Shown: positions 1 to 8,692 of the stretch, piece by piece
How the letters are laid out: each line of letters begins with the position of its first letter
Numbering within the stretch: position 1 is the first letter of the stretch
Source: ZC4RG29 sp964521255
GTDB lineage: Bacteria; Bacteroidota; Bacteroidia; Cytophagales; Cyclobacteriaceae
DNA: 64,000 bases
Reading direction: 5' to 3'
Assembly (NCBI GenBank): GCA_964521255.1
Contig: CAZFRM010000002.1
Span: 248,001-312,000 of the forward strand
The notes under the pieces: model-generated
Seen by the model: only the letters and a program-made list of their open reading frames with translations
What the model was told of the DNA's origin: nothing
Database searches by the model: none
Translations under genes and position numbers: made by a program

Positions 1-2
1 GG

Positions 3-857
3 CAGCGAAGCGGTCCGCATTACAGAAAAGCATTTGAAATTGTGAGATCAGGTGTACTTGGAAAAATCCGGCTTGTAAAGGTTTGGGCCTACCAGGGATG
101 GATGAAACCCGTCCCGGTTTTAGCGGATACTGCACCTCCCGAAGGTGTTGATTATAAATTTTGGTTGGGACCTGCACCTACTCGTCCGTTTAATGCCAAT
201 CGTTTTCACTTTAACTTCCGTTGGTTCTGGGATTATGCCGGAGGATTGATGACCGATTGGGGCGTTCATGAAATTGACATCGCTCTTTATGCTATGGGTG
301 TATCAGCACCAGTTTCAGTAATGGCTACGGGTGGAAAACTTGCCTATCCTGATGATGCCTCTGAAACACCGGATACACTTCAAACTATTTTTCAATATGA
401 AGACTTCAACATGCTATGGGAACATGCTACCGGCATTAATAGCGGACCTTATAACCGAACGGAGGGGATAGCCTTCATTGGCAACAATGGAACATTGGTT
501 GTAAACCGCGGAGGTTATGAAGTAATTGTTGAGAAAGAAGCACGAGGATATGAGGCTTCAGGAAAAGGAAAAATGGAAAGCATTGAAGCTTATCAAAAAC
601 CACCGGAGTTAAACTATCTTGATCTGCACACGCAAAATTTTATTGAGGCGATCAAGAAAAATAACCAGGGACTTTTAAACACACCCATTCATTCAGGAAG
701 TGTTGCTGCTGTTAATGCACAAATGGGAAACATTGCTTTCAAGACAGGAACGAAAGTTTTCTGGGATGCAAAGGCAAATAAGTTTATTAACAATGCTGAT
801 GCTAATAAATTAATTGCAGCAGAGTATCATAATGGGTGGAAGGTGCCGGTTGTGTGA
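3..857 (+). CDS. Gfo/Idh/MocA family oxidoreductase, C-terminal part (5' partial)
   Basis: The reading frame is open from the first bases of the window, so the gene begins upstream and the N-terminal NAD(P)-binding Rossmann domain is missing here. What remains is the C-terminal substrate-binding half of the family. The translated start (SGPHYRKAFEIVRSGVLGKI) is the usual family context, followed by the DWGVHEIDIALYAMG stretch, whose DxxxHxxD-like pattern carries catalytic residues in this family, and a C-terminal AEYHNGWKVP. Such enzymes oxidise or reduce sugars and sugar derivatives, and in Bacteroidota many are secreted. The substrate cannot be read from this part. It may work with the sugar isomerase-like gene that follows on the opposite strand, but that is inference. 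Confidence 0.9.
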   Translation, partial: QRSGPHYRKAFEIVRSGVLGKIRLVKVWAYQGWMKPVPVLADTAPPEGVDYKFWLGPAPTRPFNANRFHFNFRWFWDYAGGLMTDWGVHEIDIALYAMGVSAPVSVMATGGKLAYPDDASETPDTLQTIFQYEDFNMLWEHATGINSGPYNRTEGIAFIGNNGTLVVNRGGYEVIVEKEARGYEASGKGKMESIEAYQKPPELNYLDLHTQNFIEAIKKNNQGLLNTPIHSGSVAAVNAQMGNIAFKTGTKVFWDAKANKFINNADANKLIAAEYHNGWKVPVV

Positions 858-1363
858 AAAGGTCATTGGTAAATCAATGTCGTTGAATTAAGGAATCCGT
901 AGTACGGAAACCAATGCATTCAGGAATCCGTGCAAACTACAAAACCTTCACCCATACGATTCCCCTTAACAAAGGAAGACGTAGGTTACAGCGTTGGAGG
1001 GTTAATAGCACACTCACCAGTTCCTGATGATTTCTTGCAGACTTTAAGTTTACGTTTGACAACCCCTCTAACGCACATGCAACGCCCCCCTTTTCTAAGG
1101 AGGACTTGTGTGAGCGTGAGTTGGGGGTGTGAGTTGCCACAATAATGTGGGCAGTTAATCAGTACAACAACCAAGGAAATCCTAAACTTTCTGGTGCTGA
1201 AGTGGCTTCTGTCGCAGTAGTGGCTGATTTGTATTTCTTAGTGTTTTGGTGTCTTTGTGGCAAAACAACTTTAATGCGCCACGAAGGCACAAAGACACAA
1301 AGTACTCAAAATGAAAAAACATTTTTTATACGTTGATCGATTGTGCGCTTGTCAATAGATGGA
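858..1363. other. gene-free stretch with intergenic repeats
   Basis: No convincing gene. The stretch holds a short inverted pair built on GGAATCCGT (about 890-930), a CCCCTTAACAAAGG/TTCTAAGGAGG-like imperfect palindrome (about 960-1140) and the stem at 1238-1300 listed separately. The small open frames here read through these repeats and show no codon-level signal. Confidence 0.5.
1238..1300. repeat. dispersed palindromic repeat, GTGTCTTTGTGGC type
   Basis: An imperfect inverted repeat: a left arm containing GTGTCTTTGTGGC and a right arm containing GCCACGAAGGCACAAAGACAC. A second copy of the same design lies at 31697-31762. It sits in the 3' intergenic space between two converging genes and could form a hairpin in either transcript. 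Confidence 0.6.
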
Positions 1364-2299
1364 TTAAGAAACCTCTGCTACCACCTTCTTCATTTTTTCC
1401 AAACCTGTTTTAGCGACGAGGAAAGGATCTTGAGCCCAGTAATCGCGGTTGAAAAGTTCGAGGGAGAGAATTCTTGATCCCTCCATATTTTTTAAATCGG
1501 TGAGTATTTGTTTAAAAGGAGCAACGCCATCACCAGGATATATACGATCCTTGTCCTGAAGTTGTTCGCGTGGAATGTTGGATGGATAATCGTTCATGTG
1601 AAAAATTTCAACAAGCCTTCCATCCATCATCTTCAAACTTTCAAAGCCAGAACCACCACGATGCAAGTGATATACATCGGCAAGGATTCGCGCACCGGGA
1701 TCATTAGCAACGGTGGCTGCCATCAACGCCTGACCAACATGATAGAATTGTGACGCTCCCCAAAATTCAAGTTGTGGCGCAACGCCTGTTTTTTTTCCAA
1801 GCGCAATTAATTCTTCATAGCGTTCTCCTACTTTAAACATATCGGGTTGCTCAGCAGCAGACATCACGCCAGCCGAAGGAGCCGCTACACGTGGGCAGCC
1901 AAGCGCAGCCAGCATTTCCATTTCTTCTTCCATTTGTTGAAAGCCTGCCTTTCGTTTTTCATCATCATTCACCATCCACGGTGCAAAGCCAATTGCATCA
2001 ACAACGGGTAGTTTGCTGTCGTCCAATAATTTTTTTAAAGCAGGTAATGCACCTCCCTGACTTACATATTCTTTTATATCCGAAATCCACAATTCAATAC
2101 AATCATATCCTGCGCGTGTTGCGATATCGATGTACTTCTTCACACCAAGCTTCTGGCCCATAATGGTGCTGGTGTTGAGTGAGAATCTAAACTTGCCGGT
2201 TGTTTTTTTCTTCTCTGCTGCAAAGCTGACTGGTCCTAAAAGAGAAAGTCCGGCTGTTGCTGCCACCGTTTTAATTACGTCTCGTCTGTGCATTGTCAT
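1364..2299 (-). CDS. secreted sugar phosphate isomerase/epimerase-like TIM barrel protein
   Basis: 311 residues, the usual size of the AP-endonuclease-2-like xylose isomerase TIM barrel family. The N-terminus has a twin-arginine-like export signal (HRRDVIKTVAATAGLSLLG), which predicts export by the Tat pathway; many Bacteroidota members have this. Barrel motifs with probable metal ligands are visible: DCIELW near residue 68, APQLEFWG near 175, DVYHLHRGG near 210, EIFHMNDYP near 235 and LSLELFNRDYW near 288. The likely role is isomerisation or epimerisation of a sugar or cyclitol outside the cytoplasm, often paired with Gfo/Idh/MocA oxidoreductases such as the gene ending at 857. The substrate is not determinable. 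Confidence 0.88.
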   Translation of the reverse strand: MTMHRRDVIKTVAATAGLSLLGPVSFAAEKKKTTGKFRFSLNTSTIMGQKLGVKKYIDIATRAGYDCIELWISDIKEYVSQGGALPALKKLLDDSKLPVVDAIGFAPWMVNDDEKRKAGFQQMEEEMEMLAALGCPRVAAPSAGVMSAAEQPDMFKVGERYEELIALGKKTGVAPQLEFWGASQFYHVGQALMAATVANDPGARILADVYHLHRGGSGFESLKMMDGRLVEIFHMNDYPSNIPREQLQDKDRIYPGDGVAPFKQILTDLKNMEGSRILSLELFNRDYWAQDPFLVAKTGLEKMKKVVAEVS

Positions 2300-2487
2300 G
2301 ATTGTGAATTTGGTATTGTAATAAAGATGATCCTTTCGGAAAGCAAAACTACCAAAGATTTTGCTACCTGAGTAAAGAAGTTTTCAAACGGCTTTTATTT
2401 TTTCTGAGCATGCTCTTTTCAGCGATTTATACTTTATTCTGAAGAACTGCTAACTTGGCATTTATCCATTAACAAGAATCTAACGCC

Positions 2488-2697
2488 ATGATAAAGTTCA
2501 TTGAAATACCCGTATCCGAAGAAGACGAAACTAAAGTTGAATTGATCAATGTAGCCAATGTTGGCAGAGTCTACCCGAATCCTCAAAACAGTCGCAAGAG
2601 TATTGTCGAGCTGAATTACCACAGTGTAAATGATACACCGGTTTACCTGGAAGTAGAGTTGCCTTATGAAAGCCTGCGCCTGAGTTTCATCAGTTAG
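2488..2697 (+). CDS. small conserved hypothetical protein
   Basis: 69 residues starting at an ATG, flanked by stops and by plausible intergenic spacing on both sides. Composition is ordinary for a folded beta-rich protein (MIKFIEIPVSEEDETKVELI, then VGRVYPNP and VYLEVELPYESLRLSF). I do not recognise the family with certainty; the pattern of alternating hydrophobics loosely recalls the small FlbD-like beta folds. No neighbour suggests a function. Confidence 0.6.
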   Translation: MIKFIEIPVSEEDETKVELINVANVGRVYPNPQNSRKSIVELNYHSVNDTPVYLEVELPYESLRLSFIS

Positions 2698-2756
2698 GTA
2701 GAGATATTTCCTGAGAAAATAATATATACATTAGTATGAACATAATATTTTAGATC

Positions 2757-3569
2757 ATGAAAAAATTACTGGGGTTATTATTCTTAGTTGGTATTCTTCA
2801 AGCTGCCTATACACAGACAACTAAAACAAAAGGCTCTTTTAATCATCTTGCTATCTATGTGATGGATCTGAAAAAGAGCGCTGCATTTTATGAGAACATC
2901 ATCGGACTTGATACCATACCAGAACCCTTTGCTGAAGCGCAGGAGGCAGGTAAACGATTTGGCGTAACGTATGATGTGCTGGACAATCATGATGGTGAAC
3001 TTGTACCATCGCTTGATGTGAGGTTGCAAGTTATTCGAAAGATCCGCGAGTGGAATGCCGATATAGTAATTGCTCCACGTCCAAATGATTACCATCCTGA
3101 TCATCGTTACACGGGAGTACTCGTACAAGATGCCGCTTACATGGTAGCTGTTCCGAATGTAGCGGCAGACACACCGCCGCTAAAAAAGAATCCTGTCTTT
3201 CTTTACTTCCAGGATTTCTTTCAACGCCCCAATCTTTTTCGTCCTGATATAGCTATTGATATTACTTCCGTTTTTGATCAGAAGATCCATGCCATGGATG
3301 CTCATGAGTCACAGATGTACGAATGGTTGCCGTGGATTGGGGGCTATGCAGATAAGGTACCGAAAGATAAATCACAACATGAAAAATGGTTAGCATCTAA
3401 TCGTGCAGTAAAGATCACACCTGAAGTACGCGCGTCATTAGAGAAATGGTATGGAAAAGAAGCTGCTGCTAAAGTAGTACACGCGGAAGCCTTTGAGATC
3501 TGTGAGTATGGAGCGCAGCCAGGCGAAGTTGATATTCGGAGACTTTTTCCTATGCTGGTGAAACGGTAA
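2757..3569 (+). pseudogene. chimera: VOC (glyoxalase) N-terminus joined to PIG-L deacetylase C-terminus
   Basis: One open frame of 270 residues made of two unrelated parts. Residues 1-58 are a signal peptide (MKKLLGLLFLVGILQAAYTQ) followed by the first beta-alpha unit of a secreted VOC/glyoxalase protein (FNHLAIYVMDLKKSAAFYEN, then IGLDTIPEPF). From about residue 59 (AEAQEAGKRFGV) the sequence is the middle and end of a PIG-L/LmbE-type N-acetylglucosaminyl deacetylase, including the second zinc motif HPDH at 113-116. The deacetylase part lacks the first motif (AHPDD), which carries a zinc ligand and the catalytic base, and the VOC part lacks three quarters of its domain, so neither activity is expected. 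The junction is near 2931. An internal deletion between two neighbouring genes explains it best; an assembly error is the alternative. Confidence 0.8.
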
Positions 3570-3602
3570 AGGCCTCACCCCTGCCTTTGCCGGCAGGCTA
3601 AA

Positions 3603-3621
3603 TCCTCTCCAAAGGAGAGGG
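3603..3621. terminator. hairpin between converging genes
   Basis: Perfect stem CCTCTCC-AAA-GGAGAGG (7 bp, 3-nt loop) lying between the stop of the plus-strand chimera and the stop of the minus-strand DUF2911 gene. It is preceded by a second small palindrome (GCCTTTGCCGGCAGGC near 3584). There is no long U tract, so it may be a repeat-type bidirectional hairpin. Confidence 0.5.
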
Positions 3622-3639
3622 ACTTTAAAGATTTCATCA

Positions 3640-4188
3640 TTAACCATTAACTCCAACGGGAATAACCAGCCGGGTATTGGCCCATTCGAAAATTATGTTG
3701 GTAGTACTACCCATAGGTTGCAGACTGATCGTAAATTTTTCAACTGCGGAATCGGTTTCCTGAACAGGAACTTCAGTGTGCAATACGTCAAGGGAATGAT
3801 TGGGTTCTGGCGATCCCGACTTGTTAATTTCACTGTTTAAGGCGATGTCAAAAGTTTCTTTACCCGGAATTGCATACATGGAGTACGTCCCTGCTTTATT
3901 GGGCTCGCCATTAAAATTTACATCCTTATTAAAAGAAATTTCTGTGGCTTCGTTAGCGCCAAGCCTCCAGTATGTATTATAGGGTTGCAAAGCTCCTTCG
4001 TCTTGTGTTCCAAAGATCACACGTCCTTTTACAGAGGGCCTGCTGTATGAAATAGAAATTGTCAGCTCACCATTGGTAAGTTCTGCTTTTCCCGGAGGGC
4101 TGGGCCTGTAGAAGCTGCCAAAATAAAAAACTGATGCCGCTACTATGGCTACCACTACAACCATTCCGATTAAAATCTTCTTTGACAT
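3640..4188 (-). CDS. DUF2911 membrane-anchored protein, copy 1
   Basis: The start is placed at MSKKILIG because this matches the neighbouring paralogue; an upstream start exists but adds unrelated residues. One N-terminal membrane segment (about residues 4-24) is followed by a DUF2911 domain with the family motifs YSRPSVKGRVIFG, YWRLGANEATEI, AGTYSMYAIPG and FEWANTRLVIPV. The function of DUF2911 is unknown; it is common and often multi-copy in Bacteroidota and is exported or membrane-anchored. It follows the paralogue at 4209 with a 20-bp gap, so the two are probably co-transcribed from the upstream copy. Confidence 0.88.
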   Translation of the reverse strand: MSKKILIGMVVVVAIVAASVFYFGSFYRPSPPGKAELTNGELTISISYSRPSVKGRVIFGTQDEGALQPYNTYWRLGANEATEISFNKDVNFNGEPNKAGTYSMYAIPGKETFDIALNSEINKSGSPEPNHSLDVLHTEVPVQETDSAVEKFTISLQPMGSTTNIIFEWANTRLVIPVGVNG

Positions 4189-4208
4189 ATTGTTTGAAAG
4201 TTTTATAA

Positions 4209-4751
4209 TTATCGCACCTGGACAACGAAACGGGTATTGGCCCATTCAAAAATTAAATCAAAGCCATTATCAACAGGTGCAATGCCGATCGTATATTGTT
4301 CAACAAGAGAACTTGTTTTCTGCACGGGAACTTGGGTGTGCAAAACATCCTTTGCATAATCAGGCTCAAAAGCTCCCCATTTTCCAAGCTCGCTGTTTAG
4401 CGCAATGTCAAATTCCTCAGCACCGGGTACAGCGTAAATACGGTACGTGCCTGCTTTAACGGGTGTGCCATTGAAATTTACATCTTTATTGAAAGTAATT
4501 TCAGTTGATTCATTGGCGCCCAACCGCCAGTATTTTCCGTAGGGTTGCAGGGCGCCTTCTGTTTCTGTACCAAAAATTACACGTCCTCTGACCGATGGTC
4601 TGCTGTATGTAATGGAAACAGAAAGATCTCCATTCGTTAATGCCACACTACCGGGAGGGCTGAGCGTTCTGTTACGATTATTCAAATAAAGAAAGGCAGC
4701 GCCGAGCACAAGGATCAATATGCCCAGTCCGATTAAAATTTTCTTTAACAT
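4209..4751 (-). CDS. DUF2911 membrane-anchored protein, copy 2
   Basis: Paralogue of the gene at 3640, with the same order of motifs (YSRPSVRGRVIFG, YWRLGANESTEI, AGTYRIYAVPG, FEWANTRFVV) and an N-terminal membrane segment (LKKILIGLGILILVLGAAFL). The ATG at 4751 is preferred; another ATG four codons upstream is possible. The two copies differ through most of the sequence, so the duplication is not recent. Function unknown. Confidence 0.88.
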   Translation of the reverse strand: MLKKILIGLGILILVLGAAFLYLNNRNRTLSPPGSVALTNGDLSVSITYSRPSVRGRVIFGTETEGALQPYGKYWRLGANESTEITFNKDVNFNGTPVKAGTYRIYAVPGAEEFDIALNSELGKWGAFEPDYAKDVLHTQVPVQKTSSLVEQYTIGIAPVDNGFDLIFEWANTRFVVQVR

Positions 4752-4884
4752 AATTATCTTCAATTATTAGAATGGTAAGGTAGCATTTTTAATGCTTTCG
4801 CAGAATTTTAATAAGGAAGAGAAATATTGATTCATAATCAGATAACAAGTAATTTGAATTCCTTAACCAAACCATCTTCGTAAC

Positions 4885-5994
4885 GTGAACCGATATTTAT
4901 TTCTAGTGGCATCCGCATTGATTTTCGGATTTGCCTTTAATTCCTGCAAAAAAGAACAAAAGGAAAGCGAAACAATTTCAATAGACTCCAAATCCGTTGC
5001 ACGCGATATATGGACGAAGGAGCAAGCCAACACATGGTACCAGCAATGGGGCTGGTTGCGTGGGAGCGATTTTATTCCCAGCACTGCCATCAATCAACTT
5101 GAAATGTGGCAGGCTGAAACATTCGATACAGCAACTATTAATCGTGAACTGGGTTATGCCGCTTCCATTGGAATGAATTCAATGCGTGTATACCTGCATC
5201 ATCTCGCCTGGGAAAAAGATCCGGCTGGTTTTAAAGAAAGAGTTAATCAATACTTGTCTATTGCGGATGATCATGGTATATCTACTCTCTTTGTATTTTT
5301 TGATGATTGCTGGAATCCAAGATATCAATCCGGGAAACAGCCCGACCCTAAACCCGGCATTCATAATTCAGGTTGGGTGCGTGACCCTGGTGATCTTATT
5401 CATGAAGATTCAACCCTCGTAATTAAGCTTGAAGAATATGTAAAAGATGTGCTCACGCATTTTGCAAATGACAAACGAATTGTTTTGTGGGATATGTATA
5501 ATGAACCAGGCAACTCAGGATATGGAAATAAAAGCATGCCGCTCTTACAACAAGCTTTTAAATGGGGACGCGAAGCGAATCCATCACAACCTCTTTCTGT
5601 AGGTGTGTGGAATAAAGATTTAGTAGACTTGAATAACTACCAATTAGAAAATTCTGATGTAGTCTCGTACCATAATTATTCAACTCCTGAAGAACATAAG
5701 CAATGGATTGACAGCCTTCGCACCTATGGCCGTCCGTTAATCTGTACAGAGTACATGGCGCGCACACGCGGAAGTTTGTTTGATAACATTATGCCTATGC
5801 TGAAAGCTGAGAACATCGCCGCCTATAACTGGGGACTCGTTGCCGGAAAGTCGAATACTATTTATGCCTGGGATACGCCCATGCCTGATGGTAAGGAACC
5901 AAAAGTTTGGTTTCATGATATTTTCAGGAAAGATGGAACGCCCTATAGTAAGAAGGAAGTTGAGTTGATTAAGTCACTCACAGGTGTGAAGTAG
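4885..5994 (+). CDS. GH5-like glycoside hydrolase, lipoprotein
   Basis: 369 residues from a GTG start. The N-terminus is a lipoprotein signal with the lipobox cysteine at residue 21 (FGFAFNSCKKE), so the enzyme should sit in the outer or periplasmic membrane. The fold is a TIM barrel of the clan A cellulase type: the acid/base glutamate is in WDMYNEPGN (E207) and the nucleophile in PLICTEYMAR (E289). The domain covers the whole mature protein; no carbohydrate-binding module is present. It most likely hydrolyses a beta-glycan (such proteins are often annotated as 1,4-beta-xylanase), but the substrate is not established. The neighbours are not glycan genes and no SusC/SusD pair is present. Confidence 0.85.
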   Translation: MNRYLFLVASALIFGFAFNSCKKEQKESETISIDSKSVARDIWTKEQANTWYQQWGWLRGSDFIPSTAINQLEMWQAETFDTATINRELGYAASIGMNSMRVYLHHLAWEKDPAGFKERVNQYLSIADDHGISTLFVFFDDCWNPRYQSGKQPDPKPGIHNSGWVRDPGDLIHEDSTLVIKLEEYVKDVLTHFANDKRIVLWDMYNEPGNSGYGNKSMPLLQQAFKWGREANPSQPLSVGVWNKDLVDLNNYQLENSDVVSYHNYSTPEEHKQWIDSLRTYGRPLICTEYMARTRGSLFDNIMPMLKAENIAAYNWGLVAGKSNTIYAWDTPMPDGKEPKVWFHDIFRKDGTPYSKKEVELIKSLTGVK

Positions 5995-6007
5995 GAAATG
6001 ACCTTAT

Positions 6008-7198
6008 TCAAAACAAGGTGACAGGATTAACGGCGAGGAATTCCTCCCATGGAATTCCTCCCTGTCCTACGAGATAAACCTTATCGGTCCCAAATTTCTT
6101 CTTAAAAGAATTCATTCCCGAGAGCTTTTGTGTAGCGCCACTTTTTATTTCGAGGCCAACAAGTTTGCCACGCCGTTCTATAACAAAATCAATTTCATCA
6201 TTTCCATCACGCCAGTAGTACAAATTAAAATCTTCTTCCAACGAAGCGTTGATAAGATGAGCGCCAACCGATGACTCTACCCACCGGCCCCAGGCACCTG
6301 GCGATTTAGATACGGTGTCATACAACGCTGCATGTTGCGCACTCATAAGTGATGTATTGTAAACCTGAAACTTAGGACTCGATGATCGCTTTCTGATTTT
6401 ATCAGGTGTATATTTCTCCAATCCTGCCAGTAGTCCTGCCGTATCAAGCAGGCGCAGGTAGTGTGATAGCGTAACTGTGTTACCGGCATCCTGTAATTGA
6501 CCGAGCATTTTGGTGAAGGACAATACCTGTCCGGAGTAAGTACAACCCAACTCAAACAAGCGACGCATTAAAGCCGGCTTATCCACGCGAGTAAGCATAA
6601 GAATGTCTTTTGAAATACTGGGTTCAATGAGCGCGTCCCTGACATAGCGTTTCCATCGCTCTTCATCTTTGATCAGTGACGCTGATCCCGGATAACCACC
6701 AAACCAAACATATTGCCGGGGTGTCCACCCGAACGCGTCAGCCATTTCCTTCAGTGACCAATGCCCCATAAAAATTGTTTCGAAGCGTCCTGCAAGGGAT
6801 TCGGTTAAGCCCTGCTGTAACAACAACCGCGATGACCCAAGTAAAATGACCTTAATGGTATTACCCAGGCGGGTATCTTCGTCCCAAAACTTTTTTACAA
6901 CTTCACTCCAGTTCGACAACTTCTGTATTTCATCAATTACCAAAATGCCTTCTGAAGCGCCCGATTGTTTCCATTGTAATCGGGCAGCGTTCCAGCTTTG
7001 TTCAATCCAGGCATTTCCAGGATTGCTTACATCATCAGCTGAAAAGAAATACGTTGGTGTAGCTAACTCTTTAATTAACTGGTTAACTAAGGTGGTTTTA
7101 CCCACTTGTCTGGGGCCCATGATGACCTGAATATGGCTTCGAGGTTCTTTTATCCGACGTCTAACTATTTGAATATGACTACGATGGAAGGTATTCAT
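6008..7198 (-). CDS. AAA ATPase with DUF4143 domain
   Basis: 396 residues, a typical length. Walker A is GPRQVGKT at residues 28-35 and Walker B is ILVIDEIQ near 85-92; the C-terminal half is the DUF4143 domain, with a nuclease-like DEIDFVIERRG...LEIKSG pattern near 330-350 that resembles the PD-(D/E)XK core. These ATPases are scattered by transfer through bacteria and archaea and their role is not settled; mobile-element or toxin-antitoxin-like functions have been proposed. It stands alone, convergent with the glycosidase, and its start is immediately followed upstream by the nested palindrome at 7204-7247, which suggests autoregulation. Confidence 0.9.
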   Translation of the reverse strand: MNTFHRSHIQIVRRRIKEPRSHIQVIMGPRQVGKTTLVNQLIKELATPTYFFSADDVSNPGNAWIEQSWNAARLQWKQSGASEGILVIDEIQKLSNWSEVVKKFWDEDTRLGNTIKVILLGSSRLLLQQGLTESLAGRFETIFMGHWSLKEMADAFGWTPRQYVWFGGYPGSASLIKDEERWKRYVRDALIEPSISKDILMLTRVDKPALMRRLFELGCTYSGQVLSFTKMLGQLQDAGNTVTLSHYLRLLDTAGLLAGLEKYTPDKIRKRSSSPKFQVYNTSLMSAQHAALYDTVSKSPGAWGRWVESSVGAHLINASLEEDFNLYYWRDGNDEIDFVIERRGKLVGLEIKSGATQKLSGMNSFKKKFGTDKVYLVGQGGIPWEEFLAVNPVTLF

Positions 7199-7203
7199 AT
7201 AAT

Positions 7204-7247
7204 TTTACTCATTATACTGAGTAAAATTACTCAATATAATGAGTAAA
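7204..7247. promoter_or_regulatory. nested TTACTCA palindrome, probable operator of the AAA ATPase gene
   Basis: A perfect 13-bp inverted repeat, TTTACTCATTATA (7204-7216) and TATAATGAGTAAA (7235-7247), encloses a second palindrome GAGTAA-AA-TTACTC (7219-7232). Four copies of the TTACTC/GAGTAA half-site thus occur in 44 bp, beginning five bases upstream of the start codon. This is the look of an operator for a dimeric repressor that covers the promoter; it could also act as a hairpin in the 5' leader. Confidence 0.6.
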
Positions 7248-7732
7248 TAAAAGGCTGTTTCTAACCGGCCAGAAACAGTGTCGTATCAATAATAAAGTTT
7301 CATGTCCTACGCAGCCCCTAACCCCTAAAGGGGCATTCCTGCGCGCTGTTCCCCCTTTAGGGGCTAGGGGCAAGCGATGGATGAACCGTCAACTCAAATA
7401 TGACATGATACCAGTGTAAAACCATCTGATTTGAAGTACGATCAGTATTTTCGGATCAAAGCATTTCAAATTTTTGTAAAGTTTTTCATAGTAGTTTAAC
7501 GACGATTCAGTGTGACTTTTAAAATTCACTGGTCAACAAATACCCAAGGTCTTACGCAATGAATTCGTCTTTGCATGATGAGTTGTTAGTCAATGTGAAG
7601 GATCGAAAGCATACATTATAGCATATGCTTACAAAACTGTCCAGCCTGTAGTGCAGTAGTATCCAAAAGAGGGCATAAACTACGTATCCATTAATTTCCT
7701 ATTTTTGAAACTTTACACAACCCTAAACCCTC
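7248..7732. other. intergenic region with long palindrome
   Basis: No gene seen. The main structure is the 21-nt-arm palindrome at 7314-7371. A TATTTTTG box at 7700-7707 fits the Bacteroidetes TAnnTTTG -7 element and lies 26 bp before the MTHFR-like start, but no clear upstream TTG element was found. Confidence 0.45.
7314..7371. repeat. 21-nt-arm inverted repeat (GCCCCTAAC type)
   Basis: The left arm 7314-7334 and right arm 7351-7371 are complementary at 19 of 21 positions (GCCCCTAACCCCTAAAGGGGC against its partner), with a 16-nt loop rich in GC. Within each arm CCCCT-AAAGGGG is itself palindromic. This is a Bacteroidetes-type dispersed intergenic hairpin; no transposase is attached. Confidence 0.65.
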
Positions 7733-8692
7733 ATGTTCTTTAACAAGATCAAAAGAAAAGAATCAGGAGTTCTCCTGTATGGCATAACACCGCCAAAAGC
7801 AATAACAGAGGTTGATAAAGTAAAGGAGATAGCGGAGCGAAGCCTGCAGTACCTTTGTTCGCTTGATATCGATGCGCTGGTAGTTTATGATGTACAAGAT
7901 GAATCAGCAAGAACTTCTGAGGAAAGACCCTTCCCATTCTCTAATGCGCTCGATCCATTTGACTATGCCAGCCAGCATTTGCATAGCCTGGCCGTTCCTA
8001 AAATTATCTATCGACCTGCTGGAAAATTTACAACGGAAGAGTTATCGCTATGGCTGATGGATCTCAGGAAGCATGGGTTCTATCCGATCTTCGTGGGCTT
8101 GCCAACACCGGATTATGTAGTGAAAACAAGTCTCAAAGACGCGTATGAAGTATGGCGCAAGGAACATGAAGCTCACTCCGTGATAGGCGCTGTTGTTATC
8201 CCGGAAAGACATGCAATTTTGAATGATGAAGATGTGAGGATTCTAGACAAAGTAGACAGCGGCGTTTCTTTCTTCATTTCGCAATGTATTTTTAATGTAG
8301 AGTACACAAAGAAAACACTGGATGATCTCATCCTTGCCTGTAAAAACAGAAACCAGGAACTGCCTACCATTATTTTTACGCTAACGGTATGCGGTTCAGC
8401 CAAGACACTTGAATTCATGAACTGGCTGGGCATTCATGTACCGGATGATATAAAAGAACAACTTAAAGCAAGCACAAACGCTCCTGCGCTTTCCGTAGAG
8501 ATCGGCACAGCCATTGCCAAAGATCTTATTCAATACTGCCAGGAAAGATCCATTCCATTTGGATTTAATATTGAAAGCGTCGCTATCCGAAAGGTGGAGA
8601 TAGAAGCTTCCCTTGAGTTGATCAATACTATTGGAGCATTGTTGAGAGAAAAAGGAATACGCAAGGAAGTTACTCCGACCGTAGTGACGTAA
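7733..8692 (+). CDS. methylenetetrahydrofolate reductase-like FAD-linked protein
   Basis: 319 residues, close to the size of MetF. The sequence fits the MTHFR/FAD-linked oxidoreductase TIM barrel: an N-terminal GVLLYGITPPK strand, LVVYDVQDE near residue 60, PTIIFTLTVCGSAKTLEFMNWLG near 215, and FGFNIESVAIRKVEIEASLEL near the end, where the family has its FN(V/I)ESV motif. It is divergent from the canonical MetF and lacks an obvious partner such as metH nearby, so the reaction (5,10-methylene-THF reduction or a related step) is inferred from the family only. Confidence 0.7.
   Translation: MFFNKIKRKESGVLLYGITPPKAITEVDKVKEIAERSLQYLCSLDIDALVVYDVQDESARTSEERPFPFSNALDPFDYASQHLHSLAVPKIIYRPAGKFTTEELSLWLMDLRKHGFYPIFVGLPTPDYVVKTSLKDAYEVWRKEHEAHSVIGAVVIPERHAILNDEDVRILDKVDSGVSFFISQCIFNVEYTKKTLDDLILACKNRNQELPTIIFTLTVCGSAKTLEFMNWLGIHVPDDIKEQLKASTNAPALSVEIGTAIAKDLIQYCQERSIPFGFNIESVAIRKVEIEASLELINTIGALLREKGIRKEVTPTVVT

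Noticed and set aside
930..1336. Small open frames in the 858-1363 region
   Set aside because: They read through palindromic repeats on both strands with no start context or protein-like composition.
2757..3569. A genuine two-domain VOC-deacetylase enzyme
   Set aside because: Both parts lack their catalytic core; a deletion chimera fits better.
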